Shown here in pieces: positions 51,793 to 61,825 of a stretch of DNA of 64,000 bases (the stretch's first letter is position 1; each line of letters begins with the position of its first letter). The DNA is from Diplonema japonicum (Eukaryota > Euglenozoa > Diplonemea > Diplonemida > Diplonemidae), in assembly GCA_964019335.1 (NCBI GenBank), contig OZ025751.1:186001-250000 (forward strand). Direction: 5' to 3'. The notes below the pieces were generated by a model. It did not search any database. It saw only the letters and a list, made by a program, of their open reading frames with translations, and was not told where the DNA came from. The position numbers and the translations under genes were made by a program.

Positions 51793-51883
51793 TATATATA
51801 TATATATTTTCCCCCCCCCCCCAAACGTACATTTTAAAAAAAAAATAATAATAACAACAACAAGGAGGGAAAAAGAGGGGTAT

Positions 51884-54139
51884 ATGGACCCGCTCATACC
51901 TGCTGCGGAGCTGTCTCATATTTCGGGGGAAACCTACCTCGATTATGCTGGAGCAGGCCTGTACTGTCAAAGCCAGGTTGAAGCGTTGTATAAGGATTTA
52001 AAAGAAGGCGGTTATGGAAACCCACACAGCAAGAACAGCAAGGGAAAGAGATCAAGAGATACAGCGGAACAGTTGAAGCGACAGATTCTCACCGAACTCA
52101 ACACCGATAGCGACAGATACGAGGTGGTCATCACGTCGGGAGCAACGGGAGGGTTAAAGATAGTGGGACAGAGCTTTCCATTCACAGAAGATTCTGTTTA
52201 TGGTGTTCACCAGCACAACCACAACTCTGTTCTGGGAATACGGCGGTGTTGCTTGTCAAAAAACGGAAAGTACAAATGTTTTCCGAAAGAAGAATTTCCC
52301 CCGGTAGAATCCTCTACAACGAAACCGTCTCTCCTCGCCGCCCCGCTTCTCTGCAACTTCTCCGGGCTTATAACAGATCTAACATGGTGCGGCATGGCAA
52401 GACAACAAGGATGGTACACTCTCGTCGATGCCGCCGCCGCATTCTGCAAAATGAAAATCGATCTTTCAAGCCCCTCCTGCCAGCCGGACTTCATGGTTCT
52501 ATCTTTCTACAAAGCATTTGGAATGCCCACTGGAATGGGTGTTCTTATCATACGCAAACCAGCTTTACAAATTCTTCGTAAAAACTACTTCGGTGGAGGG
52601 ACGTTAAGCGCGTGTACCGCTGATGTACCATGGGAGGTTTTCCGGCAAGGGTCAGACGGGTATGAAGACGGCACTCCATCGTTCCTCGACGCGGGAACAG
52701 CGCTTTTTGGAATGAAGATGATGGAGAAGCTGTCGGTGGAGGTTGTTGAGTCTCGCATGAGAATACTGACGAAGACTCTGTTGCAAACGATACGCGGGGC
52801 AACACACAGCAACGGAACCCCGTTGGCCGTGGTGTACGGTCACACCCCTGACACAAGAAAATACAGCTGCGTGGTAGCCTTCAATCTCATCGACGAATCC
52901 CGTTCGCCTATCGGGTACGCCGCCGTTGTGGAAGCAGCCGACATCCACGACATTCAATTAAGAGGAGGGTGTTTCTGCAACCCTGGTGCGTGTCACTCGT
53001 ACCTCAATATCAGTCCAGAAGAAGCGAAAAATCATGAAACAGAAGGCCATGTCTGCGGTGACGCCAAGGACATCATCAATGGCAAGCCTACCGGCGCCGT
53101 CCGTGCCAGCATCGGGCCCTACACAACCGAGGACGATATTTCAAAACTGGGTTTGTTTTTGCAAACCTGTTTTCTTCATGATGATGGGGATCAAGGCAGG
53201 CTTCACCCTGCAGAACATAGCAAACCGTGTGTTGTCACAGACCTCTACCTCTACCCTGTGAAGGGCGCAAGAGCCGTTCAAATAACAAACACATGGCCGG
53301 TGACGCCGACGGGGCTTTTATTCGACAGGGTGTGGTGTGTTTGTAGGTCGTCTTCACCGATTGCAGCCACCCGGAAGACCATCCCTGGGCTCAGCGAGAT
53401 ACAGCCTTTTATCGATGTGTCCCGTGGCGTGTTGATTCTGGGGCATCTTCCGAGCAAACAGTATATTGAATGCCCGCTTTCCCCGCCGGACAACAAACAA
53501 CAAGAACTTGGATTAAGCCGAGACGTGAATGTGCGGGGCACGAAGGGCTCCGTGTTGCTGTGTTCTGATGATGTCAACACATGGTTGAGCGAAAAGCTCG
53601 GTGAGCCAGGCTTGACGTTATGCTACAAGGAACAAGGAAATTTATCGAACACAGGTGCCTTTCTTGTTGTGAATGATGAATCTGTCGAGAGGTTAAGAGA
53701 GACATCCCCGCAAGGGTGTGCCGTGCAGAAAGAGGTCTTCCGCCCGAATATTGTCCTGCAGACGGGGTCGGCATGGGCAGAGGATGAGTGGAGGGAGCTT
53801 CGGTTCAAGGGATTCACATTGACAGATTTTGAACCGTGTGTAAGGTGCTCTCAGATTAACATCCCGACGGAGCCCCCTTACACGCCTTCGCGGGATCAAG
53901 AGCCGCTCCGGACCTTGCTTCGAACTCGGAAGGTTAAGGGCAAGCCCATTTTCGGCGCCACCGCCTCCATCGCTGGCCCTTCCTTTTCGTCATCGATGAC
54001 AACTAACCTGTCCCCTCTCCCATCCCACCCCCCTGTCTCCCCGGCGGTGTACTTCACAGGCACCCAAACACCCCTCATCATGAAGGGGTGTCCGCACATC
54101 AGCGTCGGCGACGAATTCACCACCATCGGAAGGGGGTGA
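51884..54139 (+). CDS. MOCOS: Molybdenum cofactor sulfurase (751 aa)
   Basis: Intronless. Start at 51884 (MDPLIPAAELSHI). The N-terminal 440 residues form a class V aminotransferase/NifS-like domain: YLDYAGAGLYCQSQV, FTSGAT-type ITSGATGGLKIVG, PLP lysine K210 in SFYKAFGMPTG, and the sulfur-carrying cysteine region RGGCFCNPGAC (C363-C370). The C-terminal 300 residues form MOSC beta-barrel and MOSC domains (LYLYPVKGA; FRPNIVLQ; FTLTDFEPCVRCSQI). The enzyme takes sulfur from cysteine and replaces an oxo ligand of the molybdenum cofactor, activating xanthine dehydrogenase and aldehyde oxidase. The MOSC end is slightly shortened and atypical after PPYTPSRDQEPL. Confidence 0.93.
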   Translation: MDPLIPAAELSHISGETYLDYAGAGLYCQSQVEALYKDLKEGGYGNPHSKNSKGKRSRDTAEQLKRQILTELNTDSDRYEVVITSGATGGLKIVGQSFPFTEDSVYGVHQHNHNSVLGIRRCCLSKNGKYKCFPKEEFPPVESSTTKPSLLAAPLLCNFSGLITDLTWCGMARQQGWYTLVDAAAAFCKMKIDLSSPSCQPDFMVLSFYKAFGMPTGMGVLIIRKPALQILRKNYFGGGTLSACTADVPWEVFRQGSDGYEDGTPSFLDAGTALFGMKMMEKLSVEVVESRMRILTKTLLQTIRGATHSNGTPLAVVYGHTPDTRKYSCVVAFNLIDESRSPIGYAAVVEAADIHDIQLRGGCFCNPGACHSYLNISPEEAKNHETEGHVCGDAKDIINGKPTGAVRASIGPYTTEDDISKLGLFLQTCFLHDDGDQGRLHPAEHSKPCVVTDLYLYPVKGARAVQITNTWPVTPTGLLFDRVWCVCRSSSPIAATRKTIPGLSEIQPFIDVSRGVLILGHLPSKQYIECPLSPPDNKQQELGLSRDVNVRGTKGSVLLCSDDVNTWLSEKLGEPGLTLCYKEQGNLSNTGAFLVVNDESVERLRETSPQGCAVQKEVFRPNIVLQTGSAWAEDEWRELRFKGFTLTDFEPCVRCSQINIPTEPPYTPSRDQEPLRTLLRTRKVKGKPIFGATASIAGPSFSSSMTTNLSPLPSHPPVSPAVYFTGTQTPLIMKGCPHISVGDEFTTIGRG

Positions 54140-54372
54140 GGGGGGAGGAGAAAATTACGCGTGTTTTTTTTTTCTTTTTTTTTTTACTCCTTTTTTTGGG
54201 GGTCACCCCCCCCTTTTTTTTTGCTTCTTCTCCTTCGAGATCAAAAACGAAGAGAGAAAAAAAAAAGAAAAGAAAAAAAACCTCTCTCATGGTTTACGTG
54301 TTTTTTTTTTTTTTTTTTCCCACACACTTTCCATCATGTTGCCAACCCTACAACAGGACCGCCCCGGGGGGA

Positions 54373-55179
54373 ATGGCTGATCCGGAAATGGAGAGCCTTG
54401 CGGCCTCGGAAAGAACACTTGATGAAGTCGACCGGCAGATTGTGGAGAAGAGGGAAGCTGTGAGGGTGCTAATGACCGAGATCACCATGTTAGAGGGCGA
54501 GAGGGACGGGCTCGCGTTGAGGGTGAGGGAACAGCGGGTGGCGGTGAACGATAAACTGGTGCTGCTGGCCGCACAGTGCCAGATGGGTATCGCGGCACAA
54601 CAACAAAACACGCAAGCTGCCGTGCAACAGACCATCTTAGAAGAGAAGGTACGGATGTTGGAGAGCGATCTCATGACCGCAAGACAAAACTCAGAAGGCC
54701 TGGTCTCAAGCCTCACCGACAAGCTCCACAAAGCCGATGAAGCCACTGAAGAAGCCCGTGCTTTGAAAGGTCTCCTCCTCCAAAAGCGTTGCTTCCAATG
54801 CCATAACCAGATGACATGTCAGTGCGAAGGGTTTGCCGTCCTCGGCATCGAGGTGGCCGATGCATCAAAGTTCAATCTGGACGGTGTCTGGGTTATCTCC
54901 ACTGTTGACCACGGCCCTTGCAACCTTGCAGGCATCCTCCCTGGAGACGTACTTTACGAGTTTGAAGGCATCTCCATATCGAACAGGAAGGATCTTCGGA
55001 GCTGTCTCTCTAGTTGCAAGCCGCAGCAACAGGTGATCCTCACCGTAACCCGCGACCCCGGGAACGCCGCCCCCGTGCAGACCCGTGTCTCCGTCAGCCT
55101 CGGGTCCTCGCACACAAAACAGCAAAACGTCCGCAAAGTTCGAATGAGAAGCGCCTCGCCTTCTCCCACCCGGTTGTAA
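54373..55179 (+). CDS. Coiled-coil protein with C-terminal PDZ-like domain (268 aa)
   Basis: The ATG at 54373 follows a T-rich tract and CCTACAACAG. Residues 1-130 are heptad-like coiled coil (ERTLDEVDRQIVEKREAVRV). A cysteine cluster, KRCFQCHNQMTCQC, lies in the middle. About residues 155-245 match a PDZ fold: GIEVADASKFNLDGVWVISTV, GPCNLAGILPGDVLYEFEGI and QQVILTVTRD. The tail is Ser/Arg/Pro-rich (RSASPSPTRL). Similar coiled-coil/PDZ proteins are common in kinetoplastid-type genomes. The role is unknown. Confidence 0.7.
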   Translation: MADPEMESLAASERTLDEVDRQIVEKREAVRVLMTEITMLEGERDGLALRVREQRVAVNDKLVLLAAQCQMGIAAQQQNTQAAVQQTILEEKVRMLESDLMTARQNSEGLVSSLTDKLHKADEATEEARALKGLLLQKRCFQCHNQMTCQCEGFAVLGIEVADASKFNLDGVWVISTVDHGPCNLAGILPGDVLYEFEGISISNRKDLRSCLSSCKPQQQVILTVTRDPGNAAPVQTRVSVSLGSSHTKQQNVRKVRMRSASPSPTRL

Positions 55180-55326
55180 AAAAAAAATCTTTTTTTTTTG
55201 TAGTTATTGTTGTTGTTGTACCCTTAGTATTGTAGTTTTTTTTTTTTTTTTTTTTTTTTGTTTTGTCTGCAAATCGAGCTGGGAGGAAACAAACAAAGAA
55301 AAGGCAGCGGCGGAGGGCGTTGCAGT

Positions 55327-55372
<46 letters not shown>

Positions 55373-55373
55373 T

Positions 55374-56634
55374 ATGAACGTCCGGGGGAGTTTCAAGGAT
55401 GCCAGGCGCATCATGATAAAGGTGGGGAGCAACGTTTTGACGAACGAACAGGGCCGGTTGTCCATCGGGAGGATAGGGCACATCGTCGAACAAATTGCAA
55501 AACTAGTCCTTCAGGACGGGAAGGAGGTCATCCTAGTGAGCAGCGGGGCCGTGGCGGTGGGGAGGAGAAGGCTCGAGTTCCAACGAAGACTGAGCAGAAG
55601 CATCCTGCACACCGACAAGGTCACCGTTCCCACAAACCGCGCAGCCGCATCCGCCGGCCAAGCAGCCTTCATGGCTTTGTACGAGCAGATGTTCGCCCAG
55701 TTCGACCTGATGGTGGGAAATGTACTACTCACCCATTCAGACCTTAGTTCACCCCAACACATAAGCACCTTTGCAAACACAATCGACGAACTTTTGAAAT
55801 GCTCGATCATCCCAGTGCTTAACGAGAACGACGTGACGAACCAGCTCATCGCGAACGCCCCAGCATGGTTTGCCGACAACGATTCCCTCTCAGCCAAGCT
55901 TGCCACAGATCTCGACGCGCAACTGTTGCTTCTCCTGACAGACATCGATGGTGTCTACACAAAGCCGCCTGGCGAGAAGGGTGGGTACCTCCTCGATTAC
56001 TACTCACCAGCCATCGACACCATTAAGTTCGGTGAGGTGTCGAGCAGAGGCCGTGGTGGGATGGAGTCGAAGATCCGCGCTGCAACCCTCGCCTCCCAGA
56101 GAGGCGTTGATGTTGTCGTTGCGTCTGGCTACGAACGCAATGTCATAGACCGCCTGTTCGCAGGCGAGGTCATGGGTACTGTCTTCACAGAGAAGTGGGA
56201 AATGCAAGCTTTGACACCAAGACAGACCTGTGCAAAGGCGAACCAATGTAAATCGGAGCTGCACACGATGTCAGGGTCAACACGATCCGATCTTTTGCGT
56301 GGTATCTCTGAAGCCATGATACGGGATGCGCCTGCGATACTCGAGGCGAACAATGCTGACATCTCCGCTGCTCCTGAGATGCGGTCGAAGCTTGAGCTGG
56401 ACCTTGACGCCATTAAGGCCATCGCGAAGAGTACCTCGATGCTCGCCAACTCCCCCGACCCTGTCGGTGCCATCCTTGAGCAGCGTGAACTTACAGACGG
56501 GCTCACACTGAACAGAACCACCTCCCCACTTGGGGTGGTGCTTGCCCTTGGTGATGCTCCGGAAGTGTTCCCTCAGGCTGTGTCTCTCGCGATGCGGACG
56601 GGCAATGCATTGATATTCTACGATGGTGTGAGTA

Positions 56635-56669
<35 letters not shown>

Positions 56670-57765
56670 TAACCCTTCCCACAGTAAGCGGTCATGCAAG
56701 GAATACCTACGAGGCGTTCTGCACCACCATCAGGACAGTGACACATGGAAGATATCCAGCAGACGCAGTATGGATTTTTTTTTTTTTTTTTTTTTTTTTA
56801 ATGCCCATTTTCAAAAAAAAAAAAAAAAAAAAACCAAAAAAAAAAAAAAAACAGATCCAACTGCTAGGAAGGGAAGTCGACCTCACCCGCCTCGTGACAC
56901 AGAAGGAAGACCTCATCGACGTGATACTGATACGAGGGTAATGCGGGAAAAAAGAAAAAGAAAAAAAAAGAAAAAGAAAAAAATAATATAAAGGTCTCGA
57001 GAGCTAGCTAGGAAGATAACAGACCAAACAAGAGTACCTGTACTAGGCGCGGGGAATGGATGTGTGTCTCATGTGTATATTGACGAAGCTGCGGATGTGG
57101 AGAAAGCAGTGGCCATCGTGCTGGACAGCAAGGCGACAAAGGGAAGGCCTGGGTGTAACATAGGTCCCACGAACCTGGTGTACAACGCAATGGATGTCTT
57201 GCTGATACACGAGAGCTTCCCATCGGAGTCCAGATCCAAGCTTGTGAGGGCACTGAGTGAGGCTAAGGTACGATTGTATGGCGGTCCAAACGCTGCTGTA
57301 AACCTTGGGCTCAGCGAGGCGCCAAGTCTTGAAACAGAGTGGGGAGCACAACTTGCTGCCACAATTGAAATTGTAGGATCAACGCAAGAAGCTGTGAAAA
57401 TCATAAATTCAAACGGTGCTGGTACAGCCGATGTTATTGTAACAGAAAATCCTCAATCCGCAGAGATTTTTCTCAATGAGGTGGATTCTGCTTGTATTTT
57501 CCAGAATGCTTCCACACGTTTTGCTGATGGATACCGTCTTGGGATAGGTGCTGAGACAGGCGTCTCGACCAGAAGGATCCACACAAGAGGCCCTGCAGGG
57601 ATAAAGGGTCTCCTCACGTCACGATGGGTTGTGAAGTCAGATTCGTGCCACACAATCCAACAAGAGATGGAAGGAAAGTGGGCTTATGTCCACAGGGAAC
57701 TCCCTTCTTCATATGATGATGTTGATGCTGATAGTGATGGTTGTGGAAAAGTTTCTGATGCTTGA
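55374..57765 (+). CDS. P5CS: Delta-1-pyrroline-5-carboxylate synthetase (four exons)
   Basis: Exons 55374-56625, 56685-56767, 56855-56937 and 56994-57765 give 729 aa. The N-terminal glutamate 5-kinase domain (IMIKVGSNVLTNEQGRLSIG; VSSGAVAVGRRRL; SIIPVLNENDVTN; GRGGMESKI) is followed by the glutamate-5-semialdehyde dehydrogenase domain (RTTSPLGVVLALGDAPEV; SACIFQNASTRFADGYRLG; RGPAGIKGLLT). The two-domain fusion makes proline and ornithine precursors from glutamate with ATP and NADPH. The dehydrogenase active-site segment is odd: after RPGCNIG, eight or so extra residues precede NAMDVLLIH, and Tyr stands directly before NAMD where the catalytic Cys is expected. Introns are 59, 87 and 56 nt and full of A or T runs. 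Confidence 0.9.
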
Positions 57766-58823
57766 AAAAAAAACTTTTTTTTTTCCCTCTGCTGTCTACC
57801 ACCGCCTCCTGCATTTTTTTTTTCCCTCTTTGGAAAAAAAAATGTGGTTTTTTTTTTTTTTTTTTTTTTTTTTGCGAGAAAAAAAAAGAGAGCGTGGTGA
57901 TATGCTGGAATGGGGGGTGTGTTTTTTTTTTTGTTTCATTTTTTTTTAAATTTCTTCTCTTTCTTTTTCTTTTTTCCTTCCCCCCCCCCCGCAGCGCATT
58001 TTTATTCCAAATTTATGTCGCTTTTTTATATTTATTATTTGTGTGTTTTTTTAAATTTTTAAATACTCGTTTTTTTTTCTTTTTTTCTTTCTTCTCCTGA
58101 AACGCTCCGGTCCGCCTTTCTGTGTGCACCGATCCTTTGTTCGAATACACCGTCCTCCCCCCCCCCCCCCCCCTCTAGAACGTGTAGTTACCCTTTTTTA
58201 AAAAAGATTTTTCTTTGCATAAAAAAAAAAGAAAAAGAGAAAAAAAAAAACATGGAAAGAAAAGAAAAAAAGTGAATCGGAGAGTCAAAAGACAAATTAA
58301 AAAAAAAACCCCTTTCTTGTGAAAATAGGGTCATCGTGACCCTCACCTTTAAAAAAAAAAAATCGGGGCGAAATTCTTTGTGGTAGGTGTCGATTGCCCC
58401 TGGAAAAAAAAACCCCCCGCATTTTAACTTTTTTTTTGTTCTAATCTTTTTTTTATTTCTTGCGTGTGGAATTTTTTTGTTCAACGTTCATGTCTCTGAA
58501 GAACCTCAAGCACACTGTGCCTCCAGCTCAGATGAGGCACTTTCGACTTTAAGCATTGTGCTCCTGGACAGCTTTAGAGACACGTGGTACAATCGGGGTA
58601 AAAAAAAAAACTTTTTTTATTTTGTTTCTTCCTTTCCTTCACCTTTCCCTTTTCCTTTCATCCCCCCTTTTTTTTGATATTGGGGAAAAAAAAAAGGAAA
58701 ATGACACTCGTTCGCTCCTAAAGAGAAAAAAACAAAAAAAATAACTATAACACCTGCCTATATCCCCCCCCCCTCGCGCTGTTCACCCGAGTAGTACGTA
58801 AAAGGAAAAAAAAAAAAAAAAAA
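57766..58823. other. Intergenic spacer with one coding-like island
   Basis: Mostly T, A and C runs. An island at about 58480-58600 reads either as a 20-codon frame from ATG (MSLKNLKHTVPPAQMRHFRL) or, in another frame, as SEEPQAHCASSSDEALSTL up to a GTAAAA donor. It is too short to call a gene. Confidence 0.4.
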
Positions 58824-59708
58824 ATGACGGGCAGGCCTCAAAGGTTGCCTGGGTACTCCATGAAGGGAGATGAGGAGATGTGGGATGCGCATCTAAAAAG
58901 GGTGCTGGGCCAACTTCAAATGATCTACCACAAGGTGATCCTTCCAGTCGAGGAAAAGTTCAAATTCGACACCTTCAGACCAAGCTGGTTCGCGGAGACA
59001 CTAGTACAGACAAAGCCCTTCGTGACGTTCATGGGTCCGTTTTCTTCCGGAAAATCCACGTTTATCAACCACCTTCTTGAAAGCAATTATCTATGGACAG
59101 GTCCACAGCCCACAACAGACAAGTTCACGGTTGTACTACACGGCGACCAACCGCAACAAATCGGAGGAAGGGTGTTAGCAAACCAACAGGACTTACCATT
59201 TAGAGGTTTAAACGCTTTTGGCGACCAGTTTCTAGAACACCTTGACGGGTACCAGATTGACCACGAACTCCTCCGATCGGTAACCCTAGTAGACACACCT
59301 GGTGTTTTAGAGGCTGCTGGTGACATTCACAGCCGGCGGTATGATTATATTAAAGTGTGCAGATGGTTTGTGGAACGATCAGACCTTGTCTTTGTGTTGT
59401 TCGACCCTACTAAGCTGGATGCTGGTATTGAACTGAAGATGCTTTTCAAGCACGCGCTTAAGGGGAACGAGTCGAAAATTAGGATTATTCTCAACAAGGC
59501 GGATTCTATCGGGTCGCAGGAGCTCATGCGGGTGTACGGGTCGCTGTTTTGGAACCTTTCTAACATGATTAATGCCACGGAGCCGCCGCGTGTGTTTGTT
59601 GGGTCCTTCTGGGACAAGCCTTACCGTCCAAATACCAACCACGCTCTGTTCACGGAGGAGAAATCAGATCTTTTATATGATTTGACAGAGGTTTGCTTTG
59701 CAGGGAGG

Positions 59709-59739
<31 letters not shown>

Positions 59740-60427
59740 AGACGGTTCCCCTTCAGAGTCTTGACAAACGTGTGACGTCTGTTCTCAGGCGAGCAAAGGA
59801 GGTACTTGTTCACGCGTTGGTTTGCAGCATGCTGAAACAAGGGATGCCCAAGTTCTTCGGGAAGGACAAGGCGAAGAAAGAGGCCATTAACAATATTAAA
59901 AAGGTATGGATGGGTAAGCCCCCCCCCCCCCCCCCCCCCCTGATTCAAAAAAAAACACAGATCTACCAAGATGTGCAGCTTAAGTTCAAGTTTGTTACAA
60001 GCAACGACTTTGCGGACGAACAAGAGTACTTTGTATGAGACAGGGAAAAAGAAAATATTTTCTTTTACAAACACACAAGGCTTTCTTCGAAAAAGTTGAC
60101 CTTCTTGAACTGCCACGTTTTGAGAGGATGGAGAAGGAGGGGCAGATCGCTGCGATGAAGAAGGTAAAAGAAAAAAAAATTTTTTTATGAAAAAAAAAAA
60201 AAAAAACAGATCATCGAAAAGGACCTCCCCGAGCTTTTGCAGCCTATTAAATCGGCGAGCACAGTGGACCCCAGGGACAGGTAATGGCTTCCTCCCCCTC
60301 TCAAAAAAATAAGAAACCCTCCTCCCTACAGGAAACAAGCAAGAGATGTACAGGACAGGTACCATGACACAATGGCTAAGCAACTGGCAGGGAAACAGGG
60401 CCAGCAAGGAGCTATTGGTAATTTTGG

Positions 60428-60458
<31 letters not shown>

Positions 60459-60893
60459 TCAGGCGAGATGGGTCCTTCAGCATGGAGAAAGGGTGTCAAC
60501 GACACCGCCATGGGGAAAGAAATTGGGTACAATCCAACTACTGCCAATATCGGGCAAGGAGCGACAGCTCCCTCCGCTCCGCAGCAGGAATTTGAGGCAC
60601 CGGCAGCACCGGCACCGGTAGCTCAGGTTGCTACGGCACCTCCACAGCCAGCGGCAACACCTGCACCTGCAGCTGGGATGGACATGGGGCAAATGCAGCA
60701 AATGATGCAGATGATGCAAATGATGCAGCAGATGCAGCCCGGTGGTGCTGCTCCTGCTGCCGCAGCTCCAGGTGGAATGGACCCTATGATGCAGCAGATG
60801 ATGATGGCACAAATGGCGGGTGGTGCAGCAGCTCCTGCAGCCGCAGCCCCAGCCCCCGCTCCTACACAAACTACCCCCCCTCCTGAAGAATAA
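58824..60893 (+). CDS. EHD-family dynamin-like GTPase with Met/Gln/Ala-Pro-rich tail (seven exons)
   Basis: Exons 58824-59690, 59742-59903, 59961-60032, 60080-60163, 60210-60280, 60332-60417 and 60463-60893 give 590 aa. GTPase signatures are P-loop GPFSSGKST (71-79), PQPTTDKF, the DTPG box in VTLVDTPGVLEAAGDIHSRR, and NKAD (ILNKADSIG). WFVERSDLVFVLFDPTKLDA and GSFWDKP are typical of EHD/RME-1 proteins. A helical domain follows (KVHAL-type VLVHALVCSMLKQGMPKFFGK). Where animal EHDs carry an EH domain, this protein ends in a tail with QMMQMMQMMQQMQPGG and Ala/Pro repeats. EHDs bend membranes in endocytic recycling and cilium formation. Intron 2 contains 22 C rather than A. Confidence 0.88.
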
Positions 60894-61825
60894 AATCGAT
60901 TTCAACAAACGTGTTTTTTTTTTTAAAATTTTTTTTTGATCGGCAACTAAAAAGTGTTTTTTTTTATTGTGGTTCTTGCGCTTGAAAAGAAAAAAAGAAC
61001 AAAAGAAAAAAATATATATATATAAAAAGATTATCGTCGGGATGTGTATTTTTCTTCTTTTTTTTTATAGGTGGTGGGGATAACATGGAAATATAAGAAG
61101 TACATCAGATGTGTTGTTCGCTGTTGACCTCCTCGTCGGTCATCACCGGTAGCGCCCGAGTGGAAGAACGTAACGCAGATGCTCAGGGTGACGAACAGGC
61201 AGCAAACTGCACGAGCGCAGAATCTTGGTTACCCGGGACGCCCCGGCTAGGGTTGAGCACACCGCATGCTTAAGGACACGACGCGGAACGCAGAAGAAGC
61301 TACTGCTCGGCCGTGGAGCGCCCCCTGTAATCAAGTAGGTATTTCGTGCTTCGTTGCACGCTTAACGCCACCTAGTGTTGCAATCAAAGCCCCATTTTTT
61401 TTCTTTTTGTATTTCCCCCGTATATAAAAAAAAGGACAAAGTAGGGTGTGGTTTCAAGAAAAAGAAAAAAAGAAGAAAAAAAGGCAGCTCCTTTTTTTAA
61501 ACAGTAATTCGCCCACAGTTTCCTTGTGGTTTTTTTTTTTTTTTTGCCCCCTCCTTTCTCCTTTTTTTTTTGCTATGGTTCTGTCTTTTTTTTTTCCCTT
61601 CTTTCTTTCCTGTTGTCTTTCCGTGTTTTCTTTTTTTTTTTTTTGTTTTTTGCCCCTGTTTTCTTTTTGTTTCATTCTATTCCACACGCCAAAAAAAAAA
61701 TAAAAAAAAGACTGTTTCTTCTCTTTGATATTTATTTCCCTCCCCCCCCCCCCTCTCCCCCTTGAAAAAAAAAATTAAGGAGGGGAAGAAGAAAAAAAAA
61801 AGAAGAAACCCCATACAAAAAAAAA
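60894..61825. other. Intergenic spacer holding a dispersed repeat
   Basis: A/T-run-rich spacer. Apart from the repeat listed separately (about 61066-61340) no content is recognised. Confidence 0.6.
61066..61340 (+). repeat. Dispersed repeat, CpG-rich copy
   Basis: Same family as the copies at 25-27 kb: GGTGGTGGGGATAACATGG, then TCGTCGGTCATCACCGGTAG, GCAGATGCTCAGGGTGACG and CCCCCTGTAATCAAGTAGG. It retains CG at many sites where the 25-kb copies read TG or CA, so it is younger or less mutated. It is inserted between two plus-strand genes. Confidence 0.85.

Noticed and set aside
51764-51883. N-terminal extension of MOCOS
   Set aside because: The sequence is AT repeats and poly-C/poly-A. Family homology starts at the Met at 51884, and the last exon of the preceding gene overlaps this stretch.
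59691-59741. Poly-Lys insertion in the EHD GTPase
   Set aside because: The run of A codons lies between GT and CAG borders, and removal restores the EHD family alignment, so it is an intron.
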